From positions 34,681,792 through 34,745,791 of the forward strand of contig NC_072892.1 of NCBI RefSeq assembly GCF_027943255.1: 64,000 nt of DNA. Direction: 5' to 3'. Made by a program: the position numbers and the translations under genes. A model generated the notes under the pieces. It searched no databases, was not told where the DNA came from, and saw only the letters and a program-made list of their open reading frames with translations. The stretch comes from Anastrepha obliqua (lineage: Eukaryota; Arthropoda; Insecta; Diptera; Tephritidae). Below are positions 1-14,600 of the stretch, in pieces. Position 1 is the first letter of the stretch. Each line of letters opens with the position of its first letter.

Positions 1-2
1 TG

Positions 3-435
3 CCCGTTCTCTTGTATGGCGCAGAAGCTTGGACGATGGCAATATGGGATAACGCGCCACTTAGAGTGTTTGAGAGAAAGATTGTGCGCAAAATTTTTGG
101 ACCTTTGCACGTTGGCGACGGAGAGTATCGCAGGCAATACAACATAGACATGACACAGTGAATAAAGATCCACCGTCTACGTTGCTTGGGTCTTGTCGCC
201 CCAATGGATACAAGCGCTCCGGCTCTGAAAGTATAATATTCGATGCGGTACCAGCTGGTGGTAGCAGAGGAAGAGGAAGGCATCTTCTGTGTTGGAAAGA
301 TCAGTTAGAGAAATACTTGGCTTCACTTGGTGTGTCCACCTGGCGTCAGTTAGCACGAGAAAGAAACGACTGGCGCGCTTTATTGAGCTCGGCCAAAATC
401 GCTTAAGCGGTTATAGCACCAATCAAGAAGAAGAA
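3..435 (+). mobile_element. LINE (non-LTR retrotransposon), C-terminal end of RT ORF and 3' tail, broken
   Basis: The + strand encodes the carboxy end of a LINE endonuclease/reverse-transcriptase polyprotein. It begins LLYGAEAWTMAIWDN (typical post-RT region), continues through FERKIVRKIFGP, meets a TGA at 159-161, resumes in the same frame with IKIHRLRCLGLVAPMD, then needs a frame change near 235 to read RGRHLLCWKDQLEKY and WRQLARERNDWRALLSS to the stop near 404. One stop and one frameshift make it a pseudogene. The final codons overlap GAGCTCGGCCAAA (386-398), followed by the palindrome CGCTTAAGCG, CACCAAT and a GAA-repeat tail. The same 3' end recurs at 36003 and 45722 and resembles the tail of the SINE family in this window. 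The 5' part lies outside the window. Confidence 0.85.
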
Positions 436-589
436 GTTGCTTTTGCAACAATATTTTTTGCAATTTTTTGCGGATTAAGTGTTTGAAAAATAAAAATGGG
501 GATCGCGGGATTGTAATTCGCTCAACCCGAAAATTTCGGGATTTTAAAAATCGAAAAAATTGGCATCACTAGTAGGTATGCACACTTTT

Positions 590-1500
590 ACGTATCATCT
601 AGCGTGCGAACTTGCACTTGCGCACACATACATACATACTTGACTTATTGCCGGAGTAGAGGCCAGAAGCTTGAGTGGATGTACATACATACATATGTTG
701 ATACCAGGTCGTTGCAGCCGTTGCAGAATATTATTATGGTAACAGCTGCTCTTGCCTTTGTTGTTTAAGTTCAGATGTGGCGCGCAGTTATGCTGTGCGG
801 GGAAGTACTTTTTTTATTTATTTTTAATTTTTTTTTTATTAAAATAAAAGTAGTCACGCAGCTACTACACAGCACACACACATACATACACGCACTTATG
901 TGAGTTCGCACATACAAGAATGCACACATACATACATACACACATACATACATACACACATGCATACACCTATGGGTATCCTTTGTTTGTTTCAGCATTT
1001 TCGTGTTCTACATATTCGCCTCTTTCTGCTTTAATTTTTGATTCTGCTTGTAAACACACATACACACACGCATATACCATACATGGAGCCATGTATTTCA
1101 TTGCGTCGTATTTGCTTTCTCTTCTCGCGCATTTCGTTTCTGTTCCATTTCGGCTTTCTTCATTTCTTTTATTGCACTCGTCCGCCATAAGAAATGGACG
1201 TTGGCTGCTTAAGCTTCTGCATTTCTGGCAACACAACTTGGTTAAAACACCTTGGCCAACAGAGTTTCAGCTCATTTGTGGCCCAAACCGCGTGAAAGTT
1301 GTACGTCCATCAGGCAGACGCTCCCGCTCGTCTCGTGGCATAGCAAAGAATATAAAGAACTAAAAAAAGAAAACAAATATCAAAGTGAAAGAGTTAACAT
1401 TAGAATTGGCATTCATTATTTATAGGCCACTCACGCGTACATTTCGTTATAAATCTACATACAAACATACATACATACATACGTGTGTACAATACATGCA
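590..1500. repeat. CATA/TACA microsatellite-rich upstream region
   Basis: Several short runs of CATA/TACA repeats (around 628-650, 683-698, 880-965, 1060-1080, 1465-1485) lie in otherwise AT-rich DNA. Open frames here translate into Thr/His/Tyr-rich low-complexity sequence and are not taken as genes. This is the 5' flank of the first takeout-like gene. Confidence 0.7.
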
Positions 1501-1537
1501 TAGTATTCTTTGTTTGCCATCGAGTAACATTGAGCGT

Positions 1538-1803
1538 TCAGTCTGTGCGCGTTTTACGCGTTTGTGTGTTTTACGGCTATTTTCTTTAAGTCTTGACCTA
1601 ATTTTCGTTTAACTGACATTCCAGTGACATTTTTTGTGACTACCGTTGGTATTCGAAGAAACGGCGCCAATTTGCTCGTGGCTCAAAGTGAAATTGTTTG
1701 CTACTCGAATTTTGTTAAGCGCCGATTTCGTTTTATTGCACTTTCGCTGGCAACGATCGCTTAACTCAAATATCGAAAGCATCACTTCAGTGCGTTTCAG
1801 TGC
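1538..1803 (+). promoter_or_regulatory. Possible initiator motifs upstream of takeout-like gene 1
   Basis: TCAGTC at 1538-1543 matches the fly initiator core (TCAGTY), and two further TTCAGTG motifs occur near 1787 and 1797. No well-placed TATA box was seen 25-35 bp upstream of any of them. The start of transcription of the gene whose ATG is at 1903 could be at any of these, so the assignment is weak. Confidence 0.2.
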
Positions 1804-1902
1804 TACCCGCATCTACCTTCAATATTTAGGGAGTGCTAATTATTTGTGAAAAGATCTGCAACTTTTGCTTTCCGAAAAGTGAAAATACTAATAAAGAAAA
1901 AT

Positions 1903-4900
1903 ATGAAAATGTTGAAGCTCGGTTTGATTGCGTTTTTGACACTAATCAGCTGGATTTCGGTGAAGGCGCAGGATGATGTGCAACGTGAGTATTTATTTAT
2001 TTATTTTAGGAAGTAGCCAAAACAACAACTATTGGTTAGAATTAAGCTCAAGATACAATAGAGTGAGGTGGCAATGGCAAACCTCCGAGTGCATTTCTGC
2101 CATAAAAAAGCTTCTCATATAAAAAGTCATCTGGCATTCAGAGGAGGCAAAAAACTGCAGGTCACTTTATTTGTTGTGGAAGCACATCACGGTCTTCACC
2201 ACACATTGGATGAGGAAATCGGCCAAAGACCGAACAGAGGCGTAAGCGCGTAACTAAATAAGAAAATCGAAGAAAAGAAAAAATTTTGACCAGTTTTGAC
2301 AATTTTTGTATTGTTTTTTATTTTATTTTTTTTAATTTTTATTAATTCCAAAAAAATGTAATTCATTCTACAAAGAATATCATATAAATCAAAGTTTCCA
2401 ACTTTGTGCAAGATATATAAAAAATCGACAAACTATCATCAGAATTACAAAATTAAAAGTTTCGAATTTGAAAAAATCTAAGTACGCAGTTTCATAGCCC
2501 ATTTAGTTTCAATATAGTAAAGCGAAGGTTTAAGTTGGCTAAAAATTCTCGTTGATTTTTGACAATTTTTTTCTGACGATGCTGCGCATTTTCTCCAAAT
2601 AAAAAAATGTACTCGTTTTAAGGTGATCATGACTTAAAATTTTTTAAAGCAGATTTTAAATTGGTATTTTTGTGCTTAAATCTAATATATGTATGTATGT
2701 ATTATTATTAAGCTACTGCGCACTGCGACTGAAAAAGACCTACCCTATATTTCAAGGGTTTTTAAAAATTTTACCACATTCTGGGGTTTATTGTACCATA
2801 AATTATGCGGGGCACGGCAATACCACAGTGGCGTATCCTTTTGCTGATGTATCCTTTTTCCGATGCATCTTTTTTTTATAGTGCAGAACATTCACAAAGG
2901 ATGTATTCTGAATTTTCAGTGTACATTTCACAGAATCGTCAGGTGATCGTCTCAGAGATGGTATCTATTTTGTTTAAGTGGTATCTCAGCCTACAGTGGC
3001 GTGTAAGGTAACCAGTTAGAAGTCTTAAGTCTGCTTTGCTTCGTGAAATAAGCTTATCAGAAGTTCCTCTGTCTGGCATTAGGAATTATTTCGCTTGCCG
3101 CTCACCGATAGAATTGCGCCAGTACTCAACGAATTTCTTCTCGTACCACTTTCTAAGAAATGCGTTAACGTGACCTTTTATACAACCACGGAAAGACTCA
3201 GGATCAATTAGAGGCATATTTTTCCATTTTTTTAGCTGGATGATCAGCTATTTTATTTCCCTCTTATCACTCATGTCCAGAAACCCTAACTGATCAAACT
3301 GTGTTGAAGTTCATATTTCGCTTATAATAGGCTAACGAAACAGACAGTTTGGGATACGGAAGTGCTTTCATGTAAATCAAACAAGAATCCATAGTATTCG
3401 CTGGAATTTTTTTTTGGCTTTTTTTCTAGTCCTCTGTAAGACAGTTTCTAGCTCTTTCGGCATTTTGTAAATGTATGATTCTTCGTGCCTTCTCTAAGAT
3501 GTAATTTTGAGAATTGTAATTTTAAATTGCCCATTATTGCATGCTTTGATTTTTCCATTTAGAAGATCGTATATTTGGAGCATTTGTCTTTTCGAGGAGC
3601 ATGGAAATTTAAGATAAATTCCGTATTAAATATTTTCCTGTAGATCCATTCCTTAACAAAAGATTGGTTCTTCTCCTCATATTTCTCTACATATAGACTA
3701 TTTACGTCTAGATCCGGACTCAAATATTCTCGACCAGGAGTGTGACGAGCTCTGGTGCAGTGGCTCTCATATCCTGGAAAACTTAAAGTATGTTCTCGTT
3801 TTCATTATAATTTATTTTACCAGTCTACCATGTGGTTCAGAAACACAGCGAAGAGGGGCATGCGTTATTGCAAATTATATTTATATCTAATTTCTTCAAG
3901 TTTGCGACTTAGACCACTTTCATAATTGACACTAAATAAATTCTGTATAAAGTTGAAATTACATCCACCTTCTCAAGATTCATTTTTGACGATATCGTGA
4001 GTATTTCCACTGAAATAATCCTAATTATTGGCCAGCACCGTTTTACTACCACCGTCGTCGTATAATGTGTTTTTTTTTTGTTTTTTTCTAAGTCAAATCC
4101 AAGTATAGCAGATGTCTGAGATCTCATTAATTTGCTGCAGGAAAGGCTTACCAAAGGAATCGAGTCGTGCCCTAGCTAGCTCTGGACCCTCACATAACTA
4201 GTGGAAAAGACTTTCCTTCGCTCCTTCCGCTTGACAGCTTCTGCAGATAGGATTGAAGGATAGATTGAGTCTAGCTGTATGATCCCCTACTTTCCAATGC
4301 ACTATGGGGTTTTTTTAAATTTTTTTGGCATAAATCACAAATTTAAAGATAATGACTTAAATGACAGGCGAATCACGTAGATTAAAGTAGAATTTCGGTT
4401 TTTGTTTATTTTTTCATTCGATTACGCCTACACATCCGCCCTGAACATGATCTTTAAAATAATGTAACAATTTATAGTAAATTTTTGTTTCCATATATTT
4501 AATTTATTTCGCGAATTTGTGCATTCTTAAACAATAAATATTTATTTAAAATTAATTAAATTATTTCTTTGTTTTTATTAAATTTGTATGGGTGGATAAT
4601 TCCCTTCCAAAATGGCTTAGGTACATTTTTAAACTGCATATATGGGTTCTAAGAAGAAAGAAAAATATTACGTAACTTACAAACAGCTTATTGAGACTAC
4701 TTACTACCAATATGAACTTAGTTTTCTTCTATTTTAATATATTTTTCCTCAGAAGTAATCACATCAAGTTCAATATCTTCGTCATATTCTTCATCTTCTT
4801 CCTGATAATCTTTGTCATTATTTGTTAAAATATTTAAATATGGCGATTGAAGCAGCGCGAAAACTTCTTTTGGTATGTCTTTTTTTTTTATTTTTGTTTT

Positions 4901-7900
4901 GTCGTTCTTTTAAAAAGATAGTGGACAAAAATGGGTCCAAAGTATCTAAGGCTCTGTTAAAAACATCTGTCATATTATCCAGCCGACTGCAGTTTCTTGC
5001 ATGCCCCCTTCTATAGCTCTTATAAAACTTATTTCGGGATTCGGATGCATGTTCCCCAAGACAGCCAACAGAAACCAGCGAGTTTTTTATTATTTGATGA
5101 CCATGTACTAGTACATTGTGAACAGTAGGGGACATAGGATACCAAGGATAATTGTAATGGTACAGTTCAAAAATCATTCCACCAAAGGTTTCAAACTTGC
5201 TTGAGCTAATTTCATGCTCATAGGAAATGCTCACTAAAATTATATAGAAGTTTTTCAGTAATTGTTCTTCAACATTTAAAATTGAGGCTAATAAGGCTAC
5301 GTCAGAAAATGCCCTCCTTGCTGTGTTGCCGTCATTGGAGTTTCCGCTGCCGTTTGGAATAGGCTTGTCTACATTGAGGCCCATTTCCTTTAAGAGCTAT
5401 TAATTGAGGTTTATCACAATCTTTAACGAGCCACTTTTTCATCTCGACTCTATATGAAAGTTTCAACACAAACTCGAAAAAGCGGATCCAAGCATGCAAA
5501 GGGCTGATTCCATATTGAAGGGCATGTGTTTTGGCCTTGAAAACTTCTGAATTAATATCTTTAATATTAAGTAATTGTGTTGGCTTTGCTCCGCAGATGG
5601 GGCAAGACTGGCATGAGTTGCATCCCGACATTATATTTAAAACTTTCCCATCAATTAGGGTCATTTGTCCTAAATATTCCACAAATACCTTTTTACCATT
5701 ATACCCGTGCATATATGATTTCAGATTTCGAATCTACCTTAGATTCATTCAGACTTTCACCAATTTTTTTAATATATGCTGCTTAACTGCGACTTCTGCC
5801 CGATTATTTTTGATATAAATATCTAGCAGTTCTACATTTCCGAACATATATCCCTCTGTAAAAGGGGCAAATTTGTGCAAACAAAGTTAGTTACATATTA
5901 TTGTGGACGTTTTAGTAAGTAACTCTACATTTAAAACTCTGTGCACTTCTGTGCGCCTTGGAAGTTCTATTATACGAAACGCACCTATACTTGTTAAGAC
6001 TAATTTAAATAATACATATGAATAAAACACGATATACAAAATCTAAACCACACATAATTGAAAAAATGTTACTAAACTATAATCTTATATTACCTTCCAT
6101 CATTTAAATTTGGATTCTTTGTTTTATTTGGATAACTCGAGCAATCAAACTTTTTTCAATGTATTCCACCAAACTGTGCACAAAGCGAACACGATAATCA
6201 GCTGACTTTGAAGGCGTACCGTTCAATCAGTGTGATCGTAAAAAATTTTAACGACTAATTTCTCAACTAATTAGGGTATGGTAAAAACAAAAATAAAGCT
6301 TATTTTAAAATACAGGATACGTTATTTTTTTAATATATGCCAAAAAAACGCCAAAAACCCCATAGTGCAATGGCCTGTAAGGGTTGCAGTAATACGTAAG
6401 ATGTTTGGCCGAGAGCATCCTAACAGATCATTCGCCCGATTCGATTTTATATGACGGTCATGTGTTTTTTGTTATAATACATGTAGTTAGTTGCTTCCAT
6501 CTACTTTCGGCTAAAGCATGATAATGTGAAGCAATGGAGGCTTTTATCGTATTGAGTGGGGCGCCTCTGCTATTTCTAGTGTCGAGCCTTTTCTTGCTAA
6601 CTTATCCGCTTTTGACTTAGACCACTTTCGTAGTTATGGGCACATATGAGTAACTGTAATTGGTTATATCAGCTTTGGCGTTTCGTAGGAATCCCCTACA
6701 ACAAATGATACCGTTCTCCAACCATCAACACTTTTCTTGCATAACCACACATTTGCCCATTTCATTAATTTCCAGGTGTAAAGCAGTGTATCGAGGCCAG
6801 CGCTCTATAAACCATAAAGGGCTTTAACCCCGTGATTTTCCATTTAAAAATTAATTGAAATTATGAAAATTAATTACAAGAAAAAAAGTTAAGCTTTTAG
6901 AGAGTCACGATTGTTATCTATTTCAACACTGCTGACTAACACTAACACATGCACACATGCACTTATATATGTATATGAGTATATCCGTAATATTAATTAG
7001 CATATTTGTAGGTACATAAATGATAATAGACAGATGTTATATGCATACAAATATAAGTAAATATATTTGCATTTATAAATTTTAATACAAATTTATCCGC
7101 CTGAAATGTAAACGGACTTGTTGATACTTTGTCATTACATTTACATACTTATTAATAGTAATAACTAATATTAAATAATAAAAAGTTATTTCAACAACTT
7201 TCTAGAAATTTATTTTCATATTCACAAGTTAAAATAATGAAAAAATATATATGAAATGAACAAAAAATATAAAGAAATATTTCTGTTTCAAAGTACTTGC
7301 CACTATTACCCCATATTTTGGGTACCGCATGAATTCCATCGCTTCTTCAGACTGTGGACGTCTTTCGTCAAGATGTCTAAGTACAGAATGCAGAGGTGTG
7401 GGCAACACCAGATTGTTAACAGCCCCACAGCGGTTTTGAACAAATCAGCTGATTGGCTGACGTTTTCGAAGATGTACGACGGGGATATATTATACAAACA
7501 AAAAAAAAAATTGACACAGCCACCCCGCACCATAGTTCGTTGCCATCTGAACAACAACTTTTTGGAAGAGCGTAAGAACTGTTAGAATTCTTCAGCAGAG
7601 TACCCGTTGATGTTACAGCGCGGTGAGCCTCAGAGACATAGGAAGCTAGATTATAAGATCGTACGGTCACAGATTCTCCTACAGGGACCCTCACTGCTCA
7701 AAAACAAATCAGTCTACACAGTCCCCGACCTTAACTTCAAGAAAGACTTTACGTTACTTGGTACGTTTTCCACCGACAGCCGAATGGGACAAAGGGAAGG
7801 TGATTGAAAGATACGATATTGAAATCTACACTGACGGTTCTAAGGTGAACTGTAGTGTGGGAGCTAACTTTCATTCGGAGCCGCTCAACCTGTCTCCGTC

Positions 7901-10900
7901 AATTCGACTTCCTGACTATGCCAGCGTGTTCTAGGCCGAACTGTTAGCGATCAGAGAAGCATGTAAATCACTAAAACTCCATAAGGAAGTTGGTGCAAGA
8001 ATAGCTATCTTATCAGACAGTCAACCAGCTATCAAGGCCTTAGACACCAACTCCATTTCATCCAAACTAGTCCTACAGTGTAGAGAGGAACTAGAATTGC
8101 TTAGTCATTGGCTTGAAATTACTCTGATATGGGTACCCGATCATAGGAACATACAGGGTAATGAGGTAGCGGATGAGCTAGCAAGAGAAGGTTCGACACT
8201 AGACATAGCAGAGGCGCCCCACTCAACACAATAGAAGCATCCATTGCATCACACTATCATGTTTTAGCCGAAAGAAGGTGGAAGCAATTAACTACATGTA
8301 TTACAACAAAAAACATGTGGCCATCGTACAAAATCCAAAGCACGAATTACCTGTTAGGATGCGCTCGACAAAAAATTTCACGCATAACTGCAACCCTTAC
8401 AGTTCATTGGAAGGTAGGGGATCATGCAGCCAGACTCAACCTCCCTCTCAATCCCATCTGCAGAAGCTGTCAAGCGGAAGGGGTGAAGGAAAGTCTTTTC
8501 CACTACTTATGTGAATATCCAATGCTAGTTAGGGCATGACTTCACTCTTTCGGTAAGCCTTTCTTACAGCAAAAAAAAAATAAAAAAAAAGACATCATCA
8601 CACGAGAACAGTAGAAGTAAAACGGTGCTGGTCGCTAATTAGGATTTTTTCAGTGGAAATACTCAACCACTTCAACAACAACAACCCGTTGACGCGCCAA
8701 TTTTGCTTTGAATGACCAAACCTAGTAATCTATCATTCTTGGTTTTTTGCTTAGTGCTCTGCTCAAACGCATTAATTGCATTCGATTACCTCAACCGGTT
8801 TTAATAGTTTATATTTATTAGCACCTTGATCAAAACGATCCCGGGGTATATTCAGAAAGTCCAAAATACAAATTTATTCCCCAAAAGTGAAATTATCGCC
8901 TTCAAAGTACTCTCCACCTACTGCAACGCCCTTATGGCAGCGTTTGATCCAGCTCTCGAAACATTTCTGGGACTCTGTTTTGAATCGTTTAAGCAGAATA
9001 AAATCGCAGAGAGGTATATCAAGTGAGTTCGATGCCTATGGTACTCGTTTCGTTCTTGGTCAAAAATTCACTGCTAATGATGGCACTGGCGATGGTGCGT
9101 TATTATGATGCAAGTTGCATGAGTTGTTTTCACACAAATCTTTTCTTTTTTGCCGATTTGCTTCACGTAAACGTGTCTTAACGCCCAAATAGTTGTTCTT
9201 ATTAACTGTCTGGACTTCTAACAAAAATTCATAGTATAAAATATCGTTGCGGTCCATATAAACCATGAGCACCTCGTTCGTTTTTGACTGATCTTGGTTC
9301 ATTCGGAGCTCCACTTACTCGCCTGATTTATGCACCCGACTGGGAAATCATGTCTTTAGTGATATCAATGCGGCATGAAATTCAGGTTCTTCTGGACCAT
9401 TTTTACAGCAACTCGGCGCAAGCCGAAATCATTAACTGCAATGTCCTGAACGGATCCAGAAGCCATGTTCAAGTCCTCTGCCGGCTCTCTGATAGTTAAC
9501 TTGCAGTTATTGAATAACTTTTCTTTCATTTTATTGATTTTTCTATCAGTTTTCAATGTTTTAAAATTCAATTTTTTACGCAACATTAAATACAAAGTTG
9601 TTGTTGTAAATACAAATCCATTTGTACAACGGCGTAACCTTTACATATATCAAGCAATGGCGATACAATTTTGCTCGGAATGTTAATCACAGATTTGACA
9701 ACCTAATAAAAGAACGGAACTCAAGTCAATTGACTTATAGCACCAACTGGCGGTTGTTTTGGGGACTTTTGTAAATTATTCTTGTGGTTGATATCTTTGA
9801 TGGTTTTGATGATGTTGGTGGTGTTGATTGTGATGTGTTCTAGGTTGTTGGGCTCGTTGCTCGTTGTTGAATGGTCTATGATGAAATCTTGTACCGTAAG
9901 TCAAATCTAAATTTTTGTGTTGGTTGTGGTGTTCTATGGTTTTGACACATATACAAGCGTGCTCCAAATCATGTGAATGTATGTATGTATCTTACCGAAT
10001 CGACCTCGTCGAAAACAGGTCATAACTTCGGCGTCGTGAACATTCGGTTTGGTCGACGATTTGGAAACATGTCCGAACTTTCGCATGATTTTCTGCACTT
10101 CGTCCTATCGAATTGGACTAATTTCTTATCGCCATTTACAATATGACGAAGGAACCTTTTCCGTGTTTGCCTAAGAACTCACAGTTCACAAGTAAAGCAT
10201 CACCCTTCAACATATCTCGGCTTCAACTCGTTCTCCCATTTATTTCTCCAACTCCTTTTGCACTTTTCCACAAATCTTTAAGAAGTAGTGCCTAATATTA
10301 AGAATCTTCGACCTCAAAATCATTACTCTTGAAGTGTTCGTACCACTTGCGACCAAACACGAAAATAGCGACCTTTCTCCTAAAACTTAGCAAAAAGGAC
10401 CTGAGAGTACTGGTGGGTGTAATCACAGGGCACGACGCTTATGGTCAGCATATGACTGCCATGGGGGTCGTCGACAGCCCGATATGCCTATCCTGTCTTG
10501 AGAACGACGACACTGCAGAGCATATTCTCTGTAGCTGTCTGGCGTCTTTCAGAATCAGACTTAGGATATTGGGTTGCGATATACTGAGTATGGATAAAGT
10601 CCATACTCTTCCTCTCCCGTATCTCTTAAGATTCATCAAAGAATTCAAGAGATTTGTGGAAGAGTGACTTCAAACTAATTTTTCCGTCTTACCACCCACA
10701 TTTATCACAACGGACCTGTGAGGTCTAAGCAGACCAACTACCACCATAACCTACCATCCACATTTTCTTCTCTTCTATCTCCCTATTCTTTCTACTGAAA
10801 TCTCCTGACTGGGTGCTTGAACTTGTCCAACCCCCCACAAATCTAATATAACCACTCGCGACACGGCTGTGTCGCTGCCTGTATTTACGAGCATTCGAGC

Positions 10901-11570
10901 CGTAGTTTTCTTCGAATGGAAGTAGAAAATCAAAATTTCACACAAATTCCGAGAAATCGACGCATCTTTAAAAAAATACTTACACTGAAAACAAAAGCGT
11001 AGTCAATGCATGCAAATTACTTATTTGAACGAAGCCATTTAAGAAAAATTTATTGCATTATTGGAAATGTTTAACATTTATTATTGATTGTTATTTGCTG
11101 AAATATTTTAATCGAGACATGATTTGAATTTTTCTTCAATCGAGAAAAGTTTTAAAATCCGAGTAGCAAAATACTCACTTATTGTCATTGTTTTTGTTTT
11201 TGTTTTTTTTCACAACTAGACTTTGGAATTTGAATATGTTTCGTGACTATTGCCATGCCTTACCGCATTTGTGCTTTATTATACATAACCGTTATTTTGT
11301 GTAGCCAAAAACATCAATTAAATGGCGAAGCGCTCTATTATTACTTATTACGTTTGTCGTTGGATTTTCATTTATTTTTAACGCTTTCAGCCTACTACTT
11401 GCAACAGTGTCCGCGCGATGAGGAATATGTCAACGAATGCCTGCGTGACAGCGGCAACAAATTGGTGCATTATCTGCGGCAAGGCATACCTGAGTTGGAT
11501 ATTTACGAGGTGAGCTGCGGGTTATTGCGCCCGTTATTCAAGCAAATGTTAAATTTCAACCCCTTAATTG

Positions 11571-11604
<34 letters not shown>

Positions 11605-14600
11605 ACACACATTCTCATACTCAATTGACTAACTCACACAACATTTTCTTACAGATTGAGCCGGTCGTCATCGATGAGATTGGCATTGTGCTGGGCAGTG
11701 GACCGGACGGTTACCGAGCCCTATTCCGTAATATACAAGCGTATGGTGTTAGCAACATAACTGTAACGAATGTGCGGTGAGTAAACCCGAAAAAATATCA
11801 ACTTATTCTTAAGTCATCGTAAAAGATGTTCTTCCGAGAGTTTAAAGTGAAAATATCGTTAAAAAGCAGAAAAGCTCCATAGGAAAAAGAGCTAAAAATG
11901 CTCCAAAAAACTGCTTGTGCAAACTTTTCTCAAAGTAGCTCACAGCTCTAAGGAAACTTACCTGTACTACCTTTGCTGCTTCGGTTTCTAAAGTTTTTTA
12001 AGAAAAGTAGCCCAAGGCCGTCCATGTTTGGTTTAGAAATTAACACTGCGTCAAGAAGCTACAGCACTAGGACTTCTTGTCAAGTTTTGACGATTTATTT
12101 GCTCTTATTTAATTTTCATAATTTCTGTTTTACCAAAATATAGTTCATTCTCCTACCAACCAAACCAAAAACCATATAAATCTAAATTTTAAGCGTTGTG
12201 CAAATTTAAAAAAAATTCAGCGAATTTTTATCACAATTTTAGAAAACTTTCCGGTTTTGTAGTTTATTAAATTTTAGATGTTTTAAATGTTTTTTTTTTC
12301 GTGTATTTTCTCTACTTTTCGAATTCTCGGTATTTTTTATGTGGAATTAAACAGCTAACACTGGTAGCAAAAAAAAAAATGGCAAAAATCAAAGCGATTT
12401 TTGAGGCACTTGAAACTTGCACTTTGTTGCACCGAAATTCAATTGGCGATAGAACTGAGTACTAGAAATTTTTCTAAAAAATATGTTTAAAAAAATCTTT
12501 TTTTTTAATTTGTTGATTTTTTTAAATTTGCACAAATTTTGAAACTTGGATTTTTATAGTTTTTCCAGCAGAATGAACTATATTTTTATTAAAAAAGTTA
12601 TTGAAATTGAATTTTATTAAAATTTTAATATTTATTATTTATTCTTTATTGAAATTGAATTTTATTAAAATTTTAATATTTATTAAAATTCAATTTCAAT
12701 AAAGAACAAAAAAATGGTCGAAAATTGTTAATAAGTCTATAGCACAAGTTTCTGAAAGTTGTGAGTTTGCGTCTTATTTCTAAAAGGGAAAGTAAAAAAA
12801 ATTTCGGGCTTTTGGGCTAAGGACACTCATGCATCAGAGCTTGGCATGTCGCCTGTACATGTTTGGCGGATGCATCTTACTCTCTATAGAAATTGTATCG
12901 GAGTATATCCCCAGGTTAGAAGATTCCCATGGAAGATTCAATTTCCAAAGTCCTATTAGAATTTCTGCGAAGATTCTCAAACTATTCTTATTTAACTCCA
13001 TTTAACTCTTTAAAAGGGTTTAGGTGTATGCTACCTATCATTGATTTTGATAGCGACAAATCCGATAGATTGCCCCCACAAAAAGGCTCTGCGCTTATAA
13101 ATGGGGAGGCCACTTCTTTCGAGACTAATTACTCTGCTACTTCTTTCTCATCAGAATAAATTAAAATCCCATAATTCAATGTTTTGAAAAGAAATCCAGA
13201 AAATTCGTTTAAAGTGTCTTGGAGCTCTTGGGATCCATACCTGATTGTTCCGATCTATGATATCTAGCTGATGAAGACACTTCAGCACCAATTTTGATGT
13301 AACTCGGAAAGAGTTGAGGGCCTTGATTGCTGCCTGGTTATAAGTAAGGATAGCTATGCTTCTGTTGTTGTAGTTGCGTTCAAAGTCAGAGGGAGCACAT
13401 CTTTCTATTACGTAGAGTTCCGCTTGAAAAATACTTGCATTTTTGTCTACCACTTTCGAGTATCTTTTCTCCGGTCCACAGATACCTGTTCATGCACTTT
13501 CCTCGGTGAAAGATCCATCCATGTACCATAGGTTATAGAAAACCCTTCCCAAGTTATTTTATTGTCCAGTACAGCCTTCAAGCATTTGATCAAACTGATG
13601 ACGTGGCTGCCGAATTTACTGTCACAATTTCGTTTGAGATGGCCAAGCTTAGTAGTTTGGCGAGGGAAAGATACTCTGAATACATCCGATTCAAAAATGT
13701 ACCATCTAAGTCTGGTGAATGCCGGAAAGCAGCAGAAAAATTGCTTTATACCCTCCTCAGTCTTCAAACACGGTATACGCAGTGGATCGCCGATGATGCC
13801 TATGGTGGCATCAGAAGAAATTTTGCTGTTACCCTCTTAGTACTTTTCAGGAAACACCGCTGATTGGCGGCCGCCGTAGCCGAATGGGCTTGTGCGTGAC
13901 TACCATTCGGATTTAACAGAGAGAACGTTGGTTCGAATCTCGGTGAAACACTAAAATTAAGAAAAACATTTTTCTAATAGCGGTCGCCCCTCGGCAGGCA
14001 ATGGCGAACCTCCGAGTGTATTTCTCCCATGAAAAAACTCCTCATAAAAATATTTGCCGTTCGGTGTCGGCTTGACACTGTAGGTCCCTCCATTTGTGGA
14101 ACAACGTCAAGACGCACCCCACAAATAGGAGGAGGAGCTCGGCCAAACACCCAAAAAGGATGTAGAGCCAATTACATACATATAAGACCTGATGCACTCG
14201 AAAGCTACCGCATTCTTGACGTTAAAATTGCCTCCGACCAAATTGAACACTCCAAGGAACCGCAACTCACCAATTCATCAGCCAGTTCACTGCTTTGTGC
14301 ACTATTCACATTTCTAAATAGATTCTGACCCAGAGTCTGTCTGGAGCATCATCAGTAACAATTCTAAATTCATCGTTGAACACACATACTCAGAAAACCC
14401 ACTATTATTAGACCACCTTAGCCAGAAATTCAATGGGAGATACTATTCTTGGATATTGAAAAGACATACGTGACCAAAACTTTGCTGTCAGCAGTCAAGG
14501 CGATCAATAAATAGCAAAAACTATGATCTGTAGACGATAAATACCTCGAATCAAAGATGAAAGGTTTAAGGCAGAGAAAGACGAAAGGATCACTTAGCAA

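Noticed and set aside
920..1363. 147-codon frame upstream of gene 1
   Set aside because: Begins in CATA microsatellite (His-Thr-Tyr repeat) and has no domain.
13866..13945. tRNA gene at the SINE head
   Set aside because: A and B boxes are present, but acceptor and anticodon stems do not pair well and the sequence continues into a repeated body; it is a SINE head.
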